Assembly: GCF_041381155.1 (NCBI RefSeq)
Contig: NC_091134.1
Location: 69,172,469 to 69,236,468 of the forward strand
From: Argopecten irradians
Taxonomy: Eukaryota > Mollusca > Bivalvia > Pectinida > Pectinidae
Length of the DNA: 64,000 nt
Direction of reading: 5' to 3'
A model generated the notes under the pieces. The model did no database searches. It was not told where the DNA came from and worked only from the letters and a program-made list of their open reading frames with translations. Position numbers and translations under genes: made by a program. Shown here piece after piece: positions 48,195-59,531 of the stretch (positions within the stretch are counted from its first letter, which is position 1; the number at the start of each line of letters is the position of its first letter).

Positions 48195-48465
48195 GCTCCC
48201 TGAAGGCTGGGCACTAAGCAGGAGCAGAAACTAATACTTTTATAGACTTTGGTGTGTCATGACCAGAGGGACAGAACCCAGAGCCTATCACACAGGGGGC
48301 GAGCGCTCAACCGAAGGCCAAAGTGAGGCGGTGTCAAGAGAGACGTGAGGAAGAATAATGTCAGGAAGAAGAGAAAAGATAATATCCTAAATTTAGTCGC
48401 CTTTTACTATCTTGAAATAGGGGCAGCAGGTACAAATCTAACTCCCTACTTGCCGTTCAACTCCG
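48195..48465 (+). mobile_element. Dispersed bivalve repeat, copy 5 (3' half)
   Basis: Carries only the second half of the family: CTAAGCAGGAGCAGAAACTA, GAGGGACAGAACCCAGAGCC, AAGAGAAAAGATAATATCC, TTTAGTCGCCTTTTACTA and GGGGCAGCAGGTACAAATCT. Confidence 0.6.
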
Positions 48466-49479
48466 AAGCTTTTATTTTAAATAAATAATTGTTTTGTTTA
48501 AGCTACACAACTCACTATTCTTCAAAAATGTTTGGGAAGAAACAAAATATGTGTTTTGGGTTTCTATGTTAAAGGAAGGTTTCGCCCAATGAAATATAAA
48601 GACTACGAAATTTGAAATGTATTCTGTACATAGATATAAACTTTCATTTTCGATGCATACAGAGAACAATATGGGTTGTCAGTTGCCTAGCTTGACCAGG
48701 AAATACTCCTCTAAAAATAGGGCGAAGTCAAGTGTAATATCTTGGGTTCCGTCGATATTCAAAACACAACTCGTGCAAATGGCGGTGATCTTACTACCAA
48801 TTTATTCTAACAGTAAACCCCGGAAACCGGATACAGAGTTCCGGACGTCATCCTAAAAGCGAACAACAAGGTTACACATGATGTAGCGACAACACACCTT
48901 GAACAATTAATGTCACTACACTACATCAAGCTTTACATAGAACATGACGTACTTTTTTTTCCAAAACGAGGTCGCATCAACAAACGGAAGCGTGTAACAA
49001 AATGTCAAATAGAAGTGACAGTCTTGTCACGGCATGTTTAATGAAAAAAAAACAAATCGAAGTGCGACGGATTGTTAATACATATCATATAATTCATAAC
49101 ACTTCAAGTTACTTACACACGCTCGCTAGCTTAGTACATCAATCATATATGTAGTTAGTCTGCCGCTGTATGTGCTCTGGCATATGTGTTTAACTCACCA
49201 CGTGCAACACGAGTCCCAACAGTATCCAGACAAGTTCCGCTTGAGATGTGGCTTCTGTTTCTTGCCATCTCTGAATTCATTTCCTAGAGATATCCTAGGG
49301 TGCTACCGATTCCATTCTGTTTCCACTGTTTCAATGCGTACTACGAAGCCAGTTGAAATCGACATTTGATTGTGTATCGCAGTTTTGATAAGTTTACAAG
49401 AGTTAACTCCCTTCGGCCACTTTGTATTATTATCTGCCGTAACAAAGACTTCCATAAATCTTACTTAGTTGATACTGAA
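48466..49479. other. Intergenic, no gene seen
   Basis: Unique sequence between the dispersed repeats and the LINE. Open frames are under 80 codons and show no motif. Confidence 0.65.
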
Positions 49480-49868
49480 CGCAGGCCTTTAGGCCTCTGT
49501 ATTCAGATCTAAATCCCCATTGTATATAAGTAGTAATTCTGTTGTCACTTCCAGATGATATGATGTGATTATTGTTTGTGTTGGTGATGTAGCTCCTGCC
49601 TTTGTGTCGCCAATGTTTATACAGCCTGTTCTCAAAGGTGATGAGCGTTGGTAACTGTACAACTTCTGGTAACGAGTTTCAATCATTTACAACTCCTTGC
49701 GAAAAAGAGTATTTTCTTATACCCAGTCGTGATCTTGCCTTTTCCAAACAGTATGAATTCCCTCTTGTTCTCTTGTTACATGTACTTAAACCAGACCAGC
49801 AAAACCTTGTTTGTCATAGAACCCTCGTACAATCTTAAAAGACCTCGATCATGTCTCCTCGATCCCGT

Positions 49869-50830
49869 CTATATTTCAATGATGGCAACTACAGCTTCTT
49901 CATTCTTTCTTCGTATGCGGTATCTTCCATCCCTGGTAACAACTTCGTTGCTCGTCTCTGCACATTCTCTTATCAAATTTATATCCTGTATTTTATGAGG
50001 ATTCAATATACTCGCGCCATACTCTAATTGAGGGCGAACCAATGCCTTGTACATGTATAATAAACAAAACGACCTCTCATTTAAATATGTGTATGTTCTT
50101 ATTGTCTCTAGGATCCTATTTGCCTTGTTCACAGCTGTCCGGATATGTTGTCTAAAATTCAACTTATTGTCCACAATGACTCCCAAATCCTTTTCTTCCT
50201 CTTCTGATTTCAAACAAGTCTCCCTTCTTATCCAACTGACTCCTTATACATAAGAATATTTGGAGCTGTTGAATCATTTCCTACCTCATGTGGTGACACT
50301 TATCAGGATGGAACTTAAGCAGCCGTGTATCCGACTTATGGATTGGTTAAAAATATTTTTCAGTGGCTTTGTTGCAGATTTTTTCAATTCCTTTAACAAC
50401 CTTGGGTGTATGTTGTCAGGTCCCTGGGATTTACTTACATTCAAGTTTTGTATAAGTTTCTCTGTCTCATCTTCTATTATTTCCTTGTCCATAAACACCT
50501 CTTTTATTTCGTTTACCTGAAGCTCGGGTACCTCTCCATCTGGTTATTGAACAAAAACACTTGAAAAAAGTCCACTAACGCCTCTGCTTTTTCTTCATCG
50601 CTTCTTGCAATATGTTTTAGCACACCATTATCTTTCACATACAGTTCTGCTATCCCCGTCCTAGTTTTGGCTTTCGAATTTCCATTACTCCAAAATTTCT
50701 TCGGATTTATTTTCACTTCCTCCGCAATATTTTCTTCAATCCTCTTCTTAGCATTCCTAACCAAATTGTTCACTTTATTTCTGGCTTGGGTGTATTCTCT
50801 GTACTTACTTTCTTCATCCTTTGTTTCCAT
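49869..50830 (-). pseudogene. LINE ORF2 connector and reverse transcriptase remnants
   Basis: The 50830-50513 frame holds an arginine/lysine-rich connector with EEVKINPKKFWSNGNSK. The 50498-50286 frame begins the RT domain with SKSQGPDNIHPRLLKEL. The 50213-49869 frame is the C-terminal RT/thumb region with EKDLGVIVDNKLNFRQHI and KALVRPQLEYGASILNPHK. The catalytic palm with the A and FADD motifs is absent between them, consistent with an internal deletion of several hundred bases plus frameshifts. Confidence 0.85.
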
Positions 50831-51055
50831 AAATCTTTTTCAACTTCCAAGCTTTCTGTGTATTGCTTTAACAATACTTCCATCTAGTGGTTGTTTGTAC
50901 TGCTTCTTAGTTGATTTCCTCACTGGTATATGATTGTTTGTTGCATTCATTATTTTCTCTACAAATATATTGTAATTTTCATCTACATCTCCGTTTAATA
51001 ATAATTCCCAATTTATTTCGAGCTCTGCTCTGATTTTTTCATAATTCCCTCGATT

Positions 51056-52133
51056 CTACAGCATTTTCCTATCCGTGCAATTTGGTTTATCACTGGTACA
51101 CACAAAATTGAATTCAACACATCCCTGATCACTTTTGCCCAGAGCACTGGTAACAGTAAATGTTTCACCCATATTTTCTTCATTTGTAAATACTAGGTCC
51201 AGCACACTTGGCTCTTGATTCACTTTTATCCTTGTTGGCTCTTGATTCACTCTTATCCTTGTTGGCTCTTGATTCACTCTTATCCTTGTTGGCTCTTGAT
51301 TCACTCTTATCCATGTTAGCTCTTGATTCACTCTTATCCTTGTTGGCTCTTGATTCACTCTTATCCTTGTTGGCTCTTGATTCACTCTTATCCTTGTTGG
51401 CTCTTGATTCACTCTTATCCTTGTTGGCTCTTGATTCACTCTTATCCATGTTAGCTCTTGATTCACTCTTATCCATGTTAGCTCTTGATTCACTCTTATC
51501 CATGTTAGCTCTTGATTCACTCTTATCCTTGTTGGCTCAAGAACATGTAGAAATAAATAATTATCACGGACTATCTCCACAGATTCGTATTCATTCTTGT
51601 TTTTGTAATCAGCTGCGTTCGAGTTCCAATTAATGTTTTTGAAGTTGAAATCTCCCATAATTAATAGATGTGAGTAGTTTGTTTCACTTGCTTCTGTTAT
51701 TAATTCATATAATTTCCTATTGTTCTCTTCACTACTGCTTGGGCTCCTGTAAACACAAACAATGAGTAGTTTATTCCCTCTGCTGAGGTTCATAGAGACC
51801 CATATTTGTTCTTTGAAAACAGGTTTCATGGTAACTTCTATTGCCTTTAATTCTGATCTTATATAAAGTGCTGTTCCTCTTATCCCTTCATCGTTTCCTA
51901 TGTTATTTATAAACATGTCACATCCATCTATGTGCAGTGGTTGGAGTATATCTACTGTTTTTTTGGAAAACTGCATTGATTCCTATTATTATTAGATCAT
52001 CACTTAAAATCCTAGCTTTCAATTCATCCAGCTTGTTGGTTCTTGTATCCGCATTTGTGGATAAACATTGGAGATTATTCCTTTGCTTTTGTTTATTTTT
52101 AAACATACCAGTAGAATTATCAAAACAATTCAA
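51056..52133 (-). pseudogene. LINE endonuclease (AP-type) region with internal minisatellite
   Basis: Two overlapping frames cover the endonuclease. The first (52133-51918) contains NLQCLSTNADTRTNKLDELK. The second (51976-51056) contains IDGCDMFINNIG, GTALYIRSEL, VCVYRSPSSSEENNRKLYEL, LLIMGDFNFKNINWNS and FTVTSALGKSDQGCVEFNF. These match the AP endonuclease order of CR1/L2-type LINEs. Where the family usually has one EPTR...NEPS...LDLVF stretch, this copy carries 12 in-frame 9-residue repeats. Confidence 0.88.
51212..51538. repeat. 27-bp in-frame minisatellite within the LINE endonuclease
   Basis: Twelve 27-bp units on the plus strand (GGCTCTTGATTCACTCTTATC then CTTGTT) translate on the minus strand as E(P/L)T(R/W)I(R/K)VNQ repeated. 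Unit variants CATGTTAG against CTTGTTGG give LTW or PTR. The units match the sequence of the natural single-copy EPTRIRVNQ site. Confidence 0.97.
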
Positions 52134-52169
52134 ATTTAAATTTTTAACAAAATCACTATTTACATTTTG

Positions 52170-53226
52170 TACATTTACACCTTGTCAAGTTTCCTCTATT
52201 GGCTATATGTTGGTACTTTCACTAGCTTTCTGGCCCAAGGCGGTCCCCGAATCTTGAACATGAATTCCCACGATTTCATTCCTTTTCTTGGCCTCCTCCC
52301 ACATTTCTTTTTCCTTAATCCTCTCTGCTTTTGCATGTCATTGCTTAGCCTTATGGCATCCAGCGTTGGATTTCTCCTCAACATGGCAATGTTCTTAAAT
52401 AGATCCCTTTTAGTTTCCACCTTGTACAGAACAGCTAAGGGAGGCCTCCTGGCTAATTCTCGTCTATCTTCAGAATTTTTTACAACCGTCCCTTTCCTTC
52501 CTAGTCTAGTCTTATGACTTTCATGTTTTCAATATTTCCTTAATTATTTCCTGATCATGCTGTTCTCTTTCCTCCTTACTTTCAGCAGCGCTCTCGTCTG
52601 ATCCGTATATCATAATGTTACTTTCACGATTTTTTCTTTCATTCAGCTCTGTGATGATTGTATCAAAATGATTTTGTTTATTGGGTACCCCTCTCAAAGT
52701 TGCCTGTACATTTCCTCCGTCATGTTGATTAACTGTTGTTTTTTTTCCAATTCATCATTAACGATGTTTCCCACTTCTTTCTCATCATATTTATGTGTAA
52801 TCTTTTCCTCAAATGTAGTCAACCGGTTCTCATTATCTGCCATGATCTGTTTGCATCTTTCCTCAATCTTAAGATCTGTCATTATGTTCTTTTCAACAGA
52901 TTCCCTGCACCTACCACAGAACCACATTGCATCTGATTTCTGAAGGAAATTATTTTCATCTTGGCTTTTGTCCCGGCATACGATGCAAAAATGTAACTTA
53001 CATCTTTAATATTCCATCATCATGGCCTGTGGGTCATCAAAAACCTTGCAATAGTTTTCGCATTTCCATGCTATGTCATTAATTTCCTCCTCATCACATA
53101 ACCAATGTGCCTTAAAGGGAGATTCCACTGGCGATTGTGTCCTTGAACTGGGTCGTGAGGGACCCCTGGATCTTGTTCCCCTTTTTGCTTTTCCTCTTTT
53201 TTGACTCGGCGAACGGCGATCCTCCA
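52170..53226 (-). pseudogene. LINE ORF1 remnant (PHD-like finger, coiled coil, RRM-like segment)
   Basis: It starts MEDRRSPSQKRGKAKRGTRS at 53226. Cysteine and histidine pairs follow in a PHD-like order: WLCDEEEI, WKCENYCKVF, a CKLHFCIVC segment and MWFCGRCRESV. A charged coiled-coil stretch near 52694-52900 comes next, then NIMIYGSDESAAESKEEREQ (RRM-like) and finally RNPTLDAIRLSNDMQKQR with GPPWARKLVKV. Several frameshifts and stops interrupt it. This ORF1 architecture is known from CR1/L2-related LINEs. Confidence 0.75.
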
Positions 53227-53460
53227 TCTTGTAAACTGCTGCTGGCCATGGTAACCGTATAATAAACTTCCAAATTATGATGTTTACGGCAGAATCCCGA
53301 AGTATGGAGCTCTTAACTTTAAAAATGAACCAAGATTTACCACCTTTTAACATTATATATAAACGTCATACAGTTTAGAGCAATAATAACCTTGATTCCT
53401 TACTTGAAGTAACGGAGCTGTCAAAAATTCCATCTTTACCGGTCAACCGGAAATGACGTA

Positions 53461-54043
53461 TCTTATGATATCATCGAATGGTGCTCGATCAGTTGACCGT
53501 TTGTCTAGAAATGCCAGTCCGATTTGATATAGCTGGCATGTCTGTGATTTAGGCCAACTGGTGCGGGCAGGACACGGAACCAAACTAAAACGTATGATGG
53601 TATTTCGGAGCCTTTCGTTGCATGTATATTAATTGTCAAAAAATGTACAGAACAGTGCACTTTGGTTACCTCCCTTATACCATATGTTACCAATCTTCAT
53701 TTGATTAATTCCAAATTCTCTTCGACGCGGATTGTATGTATAATAAGAGAAAACTCACCAATCTTAAAATGATTTCAATATCTGTCTAATGTCTATGTAT
53801 ACATAGTATAGTAAGACACAAATACATTGTAAAATACCAAAATAATACGACTGTATGCCCATACTATTGTCCGGACCGGCCCGAACTATTCCGGACTGAC
53901 ACGGTCTTTGTTTAGTAGGACTATGGAATAGTTTGATTGTTCACAGATCACAACTGATTATCAAACCCCTGTGATAGCGAAAAATATATTGTCAGGTTTT
54001 TTGATATTAATTGAAATACGATAACTTGTCAAACAAATGTATT
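53461..54043. other. Intergenic, no gene seen
   Basis: Unique AT-rich sequence between the LINE 5' flank and the 17-bp array. It may include some LINE 5' UTR. No coding signal is recognised. Confidence 0.6.
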
Positions 54044-55450
54044 TCTCAAAGTCCATGAACTTCCCAAGTCCCAAGTCCATGTGTTTCCCAAGTCCATATT
54101 TTTCCAAAGTCCATGTGTTTCCCAAGTCCACGTGTTTCCAAAGTCCATGTGTTTCCCAAGTCCGAAGCCCATGTGATTCCCAAGTCCCAAGCCCATGTGT
54201 TTCCCAAGTCCATGTGTTTCCAAAGTCCATGTGTTTCCCAAGTCGATATGCTTACCAAGTCCTAAGTCCATGTGTTTCCAAAGTCCATGTGTTTCCAAAG
54301 TCCAAAGTCCATGTGTTTCTCAAGTTCCAAGCCATTGTGTTTCCAAAGTCCATGTGTTTACCAAGTCCCAAGTCCATGTGTTTCCCAAGTCCATATGTTT
54401 CCAAAGTCCATGTGTTCCCCAAGTCCATATGTTTACCAAGTCCTAACTTCATGTGTTTCCCAAGTACATATGTTTACCAAGTCCTGAGTCCATATGTTTC
54501 CCAAGTCCATTTTTACCAAGTCCCAAGCCCATGTGTTTCCCAAGTCCATGTGTTTCCCAAGTACATATGTTTCTAAAGTCCATGTGTTACCTAAGTTCTA
54601 AGTCCATGTGTTTCCCAAGTCCATATGTTTTCCATAGTCCATGTGTTTCCCAAGTCCATGTGTTTCCCAAGTCCATGTGTTTCCCAAGTACATATGTTTC
54701 CAAAGTCCATGTGTTACCTAAGTTCTAAGTCCATGTGTTTCCCAAGTCCATATGTTTTCCAAAGTCCATGTGTTTCCCAAGTCCATATGTTTACGAAAGT
54801 TCATATGTTTCCAATGTCCATGTGTTTCCCAAATCCCAAGCCCATGTGTTTCCCAAGTCCATATATTTCCTTAGTACATGTGTTTCCCAAGCCCTAAGTC
54901 CATGTGTTTCCAAAGGCCATGTGTTTCCCAAGTCCATGTGTTTCCCAAGTACATACGTTTACCAAGTCCATGTGTTTCCCAAGTCCATATACTTCCAAAG
55001 TCCATGTGTTTCCCAAGTCCCAAGTCATTGTGTTTCCCAAGTCCATATGTTTCTTAAGTCCATGTGTTTCCCAAATCACAAGCCCATGTGTTTCCCTAGT
55101 CCATACATGTATGTTTCCCAAATCCATATGTTTCCTAAGTCCATGTGTTTCCCAAATCACAAGCCCATATGTTTCCAAAGGCCATGTGTTTCCCAAGTCC
55201 ATGTGTTTCCCAAGTACATATGTTTACCAAGTCCATGTGTTTCCCAAGTCCATATGTTTCCAAAGTCCATGTGTTTCCCAAGTCATTGTGTTTCCCAAGT
55301 CCATATGTTTCCTAAGTCCATGTGTTTCCCAAATCACAAGCCCATATATTTCCAAAGTCCATGTGTTTCCCAAGTCCATATGTTTCCAAAGTCTAGGTGT
55401 TTACCAAGTCCTAAGTCCATGTGTTTCCCAAGTCCCAAGTCCATGTATTA
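54044..55450. repeat. 17-bp minisatellite, about 80 copies
   Basis: Head-to-tail copies of CCCAAGTCCATGTGTTT with variants CATATG for CATGTG, CCAAAGTCC, and inserted CCCAAGTC steps that lengthen some units. Several overlapping frames run open through the array on both strands; these are consequences of the repeat. Confidence 0.97.
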
Positions 55451-55525
55451 TCGACAGCCCAATTGTTTCTACACCAGGTCTAGATACTACCTGACTTAAT
55501 CAAACTAGTATCTATACAGGCCTAT

Positions 55526-56877
55526 GGCAAGCCGTTTGGGTATTGAAGATATATGAAGATATCTGTATTCAAAATGCAGATATCTGTATTTCTACAGCAA
55601 TTAGAGATATCTTTAATTAAATTAGAGATATCTGTATGTGAATTACAGATATATCTATTTAAAATAGAGATATCTCTAATTAAACACGAAATATTGGTAT
55701 CTCTAATTCAAATACAGATATATTTTATTCAATTAAAGATATCTTTATTTTGATTAGAGATATCTGCATTCCAATATAAATAAAGATATCTGCTTTTAAA
55801 ATACAGATATCTTTAATTCAAATACAGATACCTCTAATTCAATCAAAGATATCTCTAATTCATTTAAAGATATCTCTAATTGTTGTAGAAATACAGATAT
55901 CTTTATTTTAAATACATATGTCTCTATTTGAATTAAAGATATCTTTATTTGACATGAAATAGAGATATCTGTATTTAACTATCAAATAGGAAAAACGACT
56001 TCTCCCTTGACTCTTTGTTTTGCGCATGACGGAAGTAAAGCAGTAGTGACACAAAATGGCGGAGAATGCAGACGGTGTTACAACGTATCTGCTTTCAATA
56101 TTATTCAATTGTAGCTGCAACAATTCGCTCTGTTTTCCGGAGAGCAGTTGCCATGTTCTGTTCTTAAGAAACCCCCTCCAAATAGCAGGTTTATCGGTTT
56201 AGTAGACCTACATTTATCATACATCTTAAAATCCAATTTAATTACAAGCGTTTCATTAACATTGATCAAAATTAGGGTGTAGTCATTATTTTCTCTGCGT
56301 TTCAAAATTATTGTAAATACAGATATCTTTAATTTAAATAGAGATATCTCTATTTTCAATAAAGATATCTGTATTGCAAAGTAATTGCAGATATCTCCAA
56401 TTCAATTAAAGACATCTTTATTTGAAATAGAGATATCTGTATTTGAATTAGAGATATCTGTATTTAAAATGAAGACATCTTTATATAAACAAAATATTTT
56501 TATTTAAAATATGGATATCTTTAATTCAAATAGAGATATCTCTATTAAAAATAAAGATATCTTTAATAGGACAATAATTAAAGATATCTCTATTTAAAAT
56601 AAAGATCTCAATTACGATTTAAGATATCTGTAATTCAAATAGAGATGTCTGAATTTGAAATAGAGATATCTGTAATTTAAAAGAAAAAATTTCTATTTTC
56701 AGTAGAAATAGAGATATCTGTATTTAAATATGACATATCTTTATTCAATAAGAGATATCTTTATTATAATTACAGATATCTTTAATTAAATAGAGATATC
56801 TTCATTTTAAATAGAAATATCTTTAATTAAATAGAGATATCTTCATTTCAATAGGTAAAAAACCCAAACGGCTTGCC
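55526..56877. mobile_element. 1.35-kb TIR element built from AGATATCT palindromes
   Basis: Terminal inverted repeats GGCAAGCCGTTTGGG lie at both ends, flanked by TAT (55523-55525 and 56878-56880). Both arms are degenerate arrays, about 18-20 bp per step, of the palindrome AGATATCT separated by T/A-rich spacers such as CTATTTAAAAT. I estimate about thirty GATATC sites. A unique core (about 55985-56315) includes ACTTCTCCCTTGACTC and GGAGAATGCAGACGG. No transposase frame is seen. The class is unknown; the 2-3-bp flank would allow a mariner-like or Harbinger-like element. Confidence 0.75.
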
Positions 56878-59531
56878 TATCGTATAATACATGCCCACTC
56901 CTAGCTTTTGTACCTACCTTGTTTTTTATACATTTTGCTCTACAGTGCCGTTTTCAATTATGCGGTTTGACTGGTAGGACATAGTTGATCGTTTATGAAT
57001 TAAAGATGGACCTCATGATTTTATACCGTTTTCAGACGAGCCTTGACAAAGCTCTCACAGGCCTGTATCATAAACTGCAAGTCCGTCAGGATTTATACTT
57101 GAAAATTGCCCTGGGCTGCCCTTACGACAGTCATGTATAATCATTTACACCAGAAACCGGTTTTTCACGGATATTTCCTTGATTTCGTGTAGCATCGAAA
57201 ATTATCTGAAAATTATAAGAAAAAGATAAGTTACATTTACATGTACTCTTAAAACCAAATCGCGAAATCGTTACGATTTCATGTTCTCTTCAATGAGTTC
57301 GCTTTGACCCACACCAATAGTAGGCGGCTATAAAATATCTGCTTTGTATTTTCTTGGTATATTTATTACCATGATTATGGGAGTATTACGTAACAACTCC
57401 GATCATGGAGACCGACATATGCCAGTTTAGTGGTAGATGTTGCAAACGCCAATTACTCCACGTAGACTGTATTTATACCGAACAGTCGCTGGTAAATACA
57501 GACCTAAACAGACAGCAATCTCAGCATTCCGGAGTAAGTGAATTACAACTCAATATTTACGATATAGCTAGTAACTTAAATCGTTTTGCACGACGGACTC
57601 AGTTTGAAAATAATTTTGCAAGGTATTGATTTTCTAGTTGATTCTTTTTGGCAGAGATATAATTCAATAGAAGATGAGTTCCATATCCATTATTTTAAGT
57701 ATTACAATAATACAGATCGTGTCACATCGATAGGTTTCTCGTGTGTGTTAAAATCCTCACAGTAAATACGTGTGTTACCCAATGGTTTGTCAGAAAACTT
57801 CAGAGGAATACAAAACCATTATTATCTCCAAATCAAAGTCGATAGATACACAGTTAATCCAAGCCATGTTTTCTATCGTTTTTAAACTTAATATAAAAAC
57901 GGAAGACACGAGGACGATCATATGTTTTGTATTGTTTTTCCCATGAAAATAGTTCCAATTAAAAACGCAAAAATAAGATTTGATACCAAATTGTTTGATT
58001 CTATGTAGGTACAGCAGGAAGATGTATGAAGACAACAGCGGACAGGTACATGTACCTTTATCGTATTTTCGCTTGTTTTTCCATCATTTCTAAGTTGTTC
58101 TTTACATCGGAAGTAAACAAACGATTGCTCGTCTTTATCAAGTTCAAGGTTAACAGTTTTATCATAATAAAAAAACCTTTTGATTCTGTGGATTTCTTCA
58201 AAAACGACCTTGACATTTTATAGATGAAGGCCAGTATAATTAGCCGGCGCGCGGTATATATGTTCTTTATTGAACGTCGTAATGTAATTGACATTTTATT
58301 GTTTTTTCGGGATACCATTTTAGACGTAAGATGCCATCTAAAGAAATGTTTATTAATGTGATTTTACGGGACTATTTCCAAAGGCCACTTCCAATGTATT
58401 TGAAACAAGAATACATAATAAAATTGTTCTTTAAGAGATTGATTTGATCAGTTTTTCATCATAATATAGGATTGCAAACGCAGATTAGGGTTTGAGACAA
58501 GACGTTTTGGTAAAATGATGTTCTGGTACGGCTTCAATATGTTATCTGGATGCACATCAAGCTGTTTCTACTCTTTATTAATCATTAAATAACGAATGAC
58601 ATTTTAATACAGTTTAATACTATGTGATGTAAACGTATCTCATAAAACACAGACAAAACATGACAAAGTTTTCATAAGATTTATGTTCGAAAAAGCTCTA
58701 TAAAGCCAAATTTAGATACACATGATTGACCTCCATGGAGAACTTACAACCATGTTGCTGTTTGACGATATGTTAACAATATACAATGTTACAACTTAAA
58801 ACTCATTAAATGGCGGTAGGTTGTTCAAAATATCAAAAGATATACTTATGAAACATTTTCCGTGGAATGACTAGAACCATTGCGACACAGCCTGCGGTTA
58901 ATACTGGTACCCGATTCTAGTGAGCAACATCAGTTGCGGGTATGCTGTTGTATTTCTAGTATTGATATATTACATTTTAACGTTTGGGACAAGCCGCAAT
59001 GTATGGAAATGCCGCGTGTGGCAAAAATAAGACATGCATTGTTATATTGTTTACACATATCTTCCAAATACGAATGAAGATATGGTTAATAAACAGTATA
59101 TGGTAGATCGAGATGTATATTGTAACAGAATGTGTGATCATTAAAGTTATACAAACTAGTGTACATTACCGACACGCTTTATAAACCGTCCTAAGCGGAT
59201 CACGTGCCATTTTGAACCAATTAGGTCGAGAACTTATGAGCAGGGGATTAAGGTCTTGGAGTGTTGTCAAAATCTATCCATAACATGGAATCTGTCCAAA
59301 TCAATTTGAATTTTAAAACTTTCTTTAAGGCCATTTTGTTCACTACAAAATCAGCATTTACGTTCTACTGATATACTTGGGCTGATTATTCAGACAAAAA
59401 TGAAAGGTTGGATATAATGTATATAGCTTCCACGTGTCACATCACAGTTTACTTAAAACCCGCAGTCATTCGAGCAACATCCACCTGCTTCCTACAAAAC
59501 AAAAACACCTAGTCCTACTCTAACACACACG
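56878..59531. other. Intergenic, no convincing gene
   Basis: AT-rich unique DNA. A 74-codon plus-strand frame at 57405-57629 (METDICQFSGRCCKRQ) has a plausible start but no homology, splice or composition support. The others are shorter or clearly accidental. Confidence 0.6.

Larger units (their letters stand above)
49480..53460 (-). mobile_element. Decayed CR1/L2-like non-LTR retrotransposon (LINE)
   Basis: Minus-strand order is ORF1 (53226 to about 52170), endonuclease (52133-51056), connector plus start of reverse transcriptase (50830-50286), then reverse transcriptase C-terminal part (50213-49869). Frameshifts separate most pieces. The reverse-transcriptase core including the FADD box is missing: SKSQGPDNIHPRLLKEL is followed within about 100 bases by the KDLGVIVDNKL segment. 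It is therefore inactive. The 5' and 3' limits are approximate. Confidence 0.85.

Noticed and set aside
51208-51633. 141-codon plus-strand Leu/Ser-rich frame
   Set aside because: Antisense shadow of the 27-bp in-frame repeat inside the LINE endonuclease.
54037-55499. Open frames of up to 254 codons with Ser/Pro/Cys/Val repeats in the 17-bp array
   Set aside because: Both strands and several frames are open simultaneously. The unit length is not a multiple of 3 and frames follow the repeat, not codon bias.
57405-57629. 74-codon plus-strand frame METDICQFSGRCCKRQ
   Set aside because: No homology, splice or composition support; its length is within chance expectation for AT-rich DNA of this extent.
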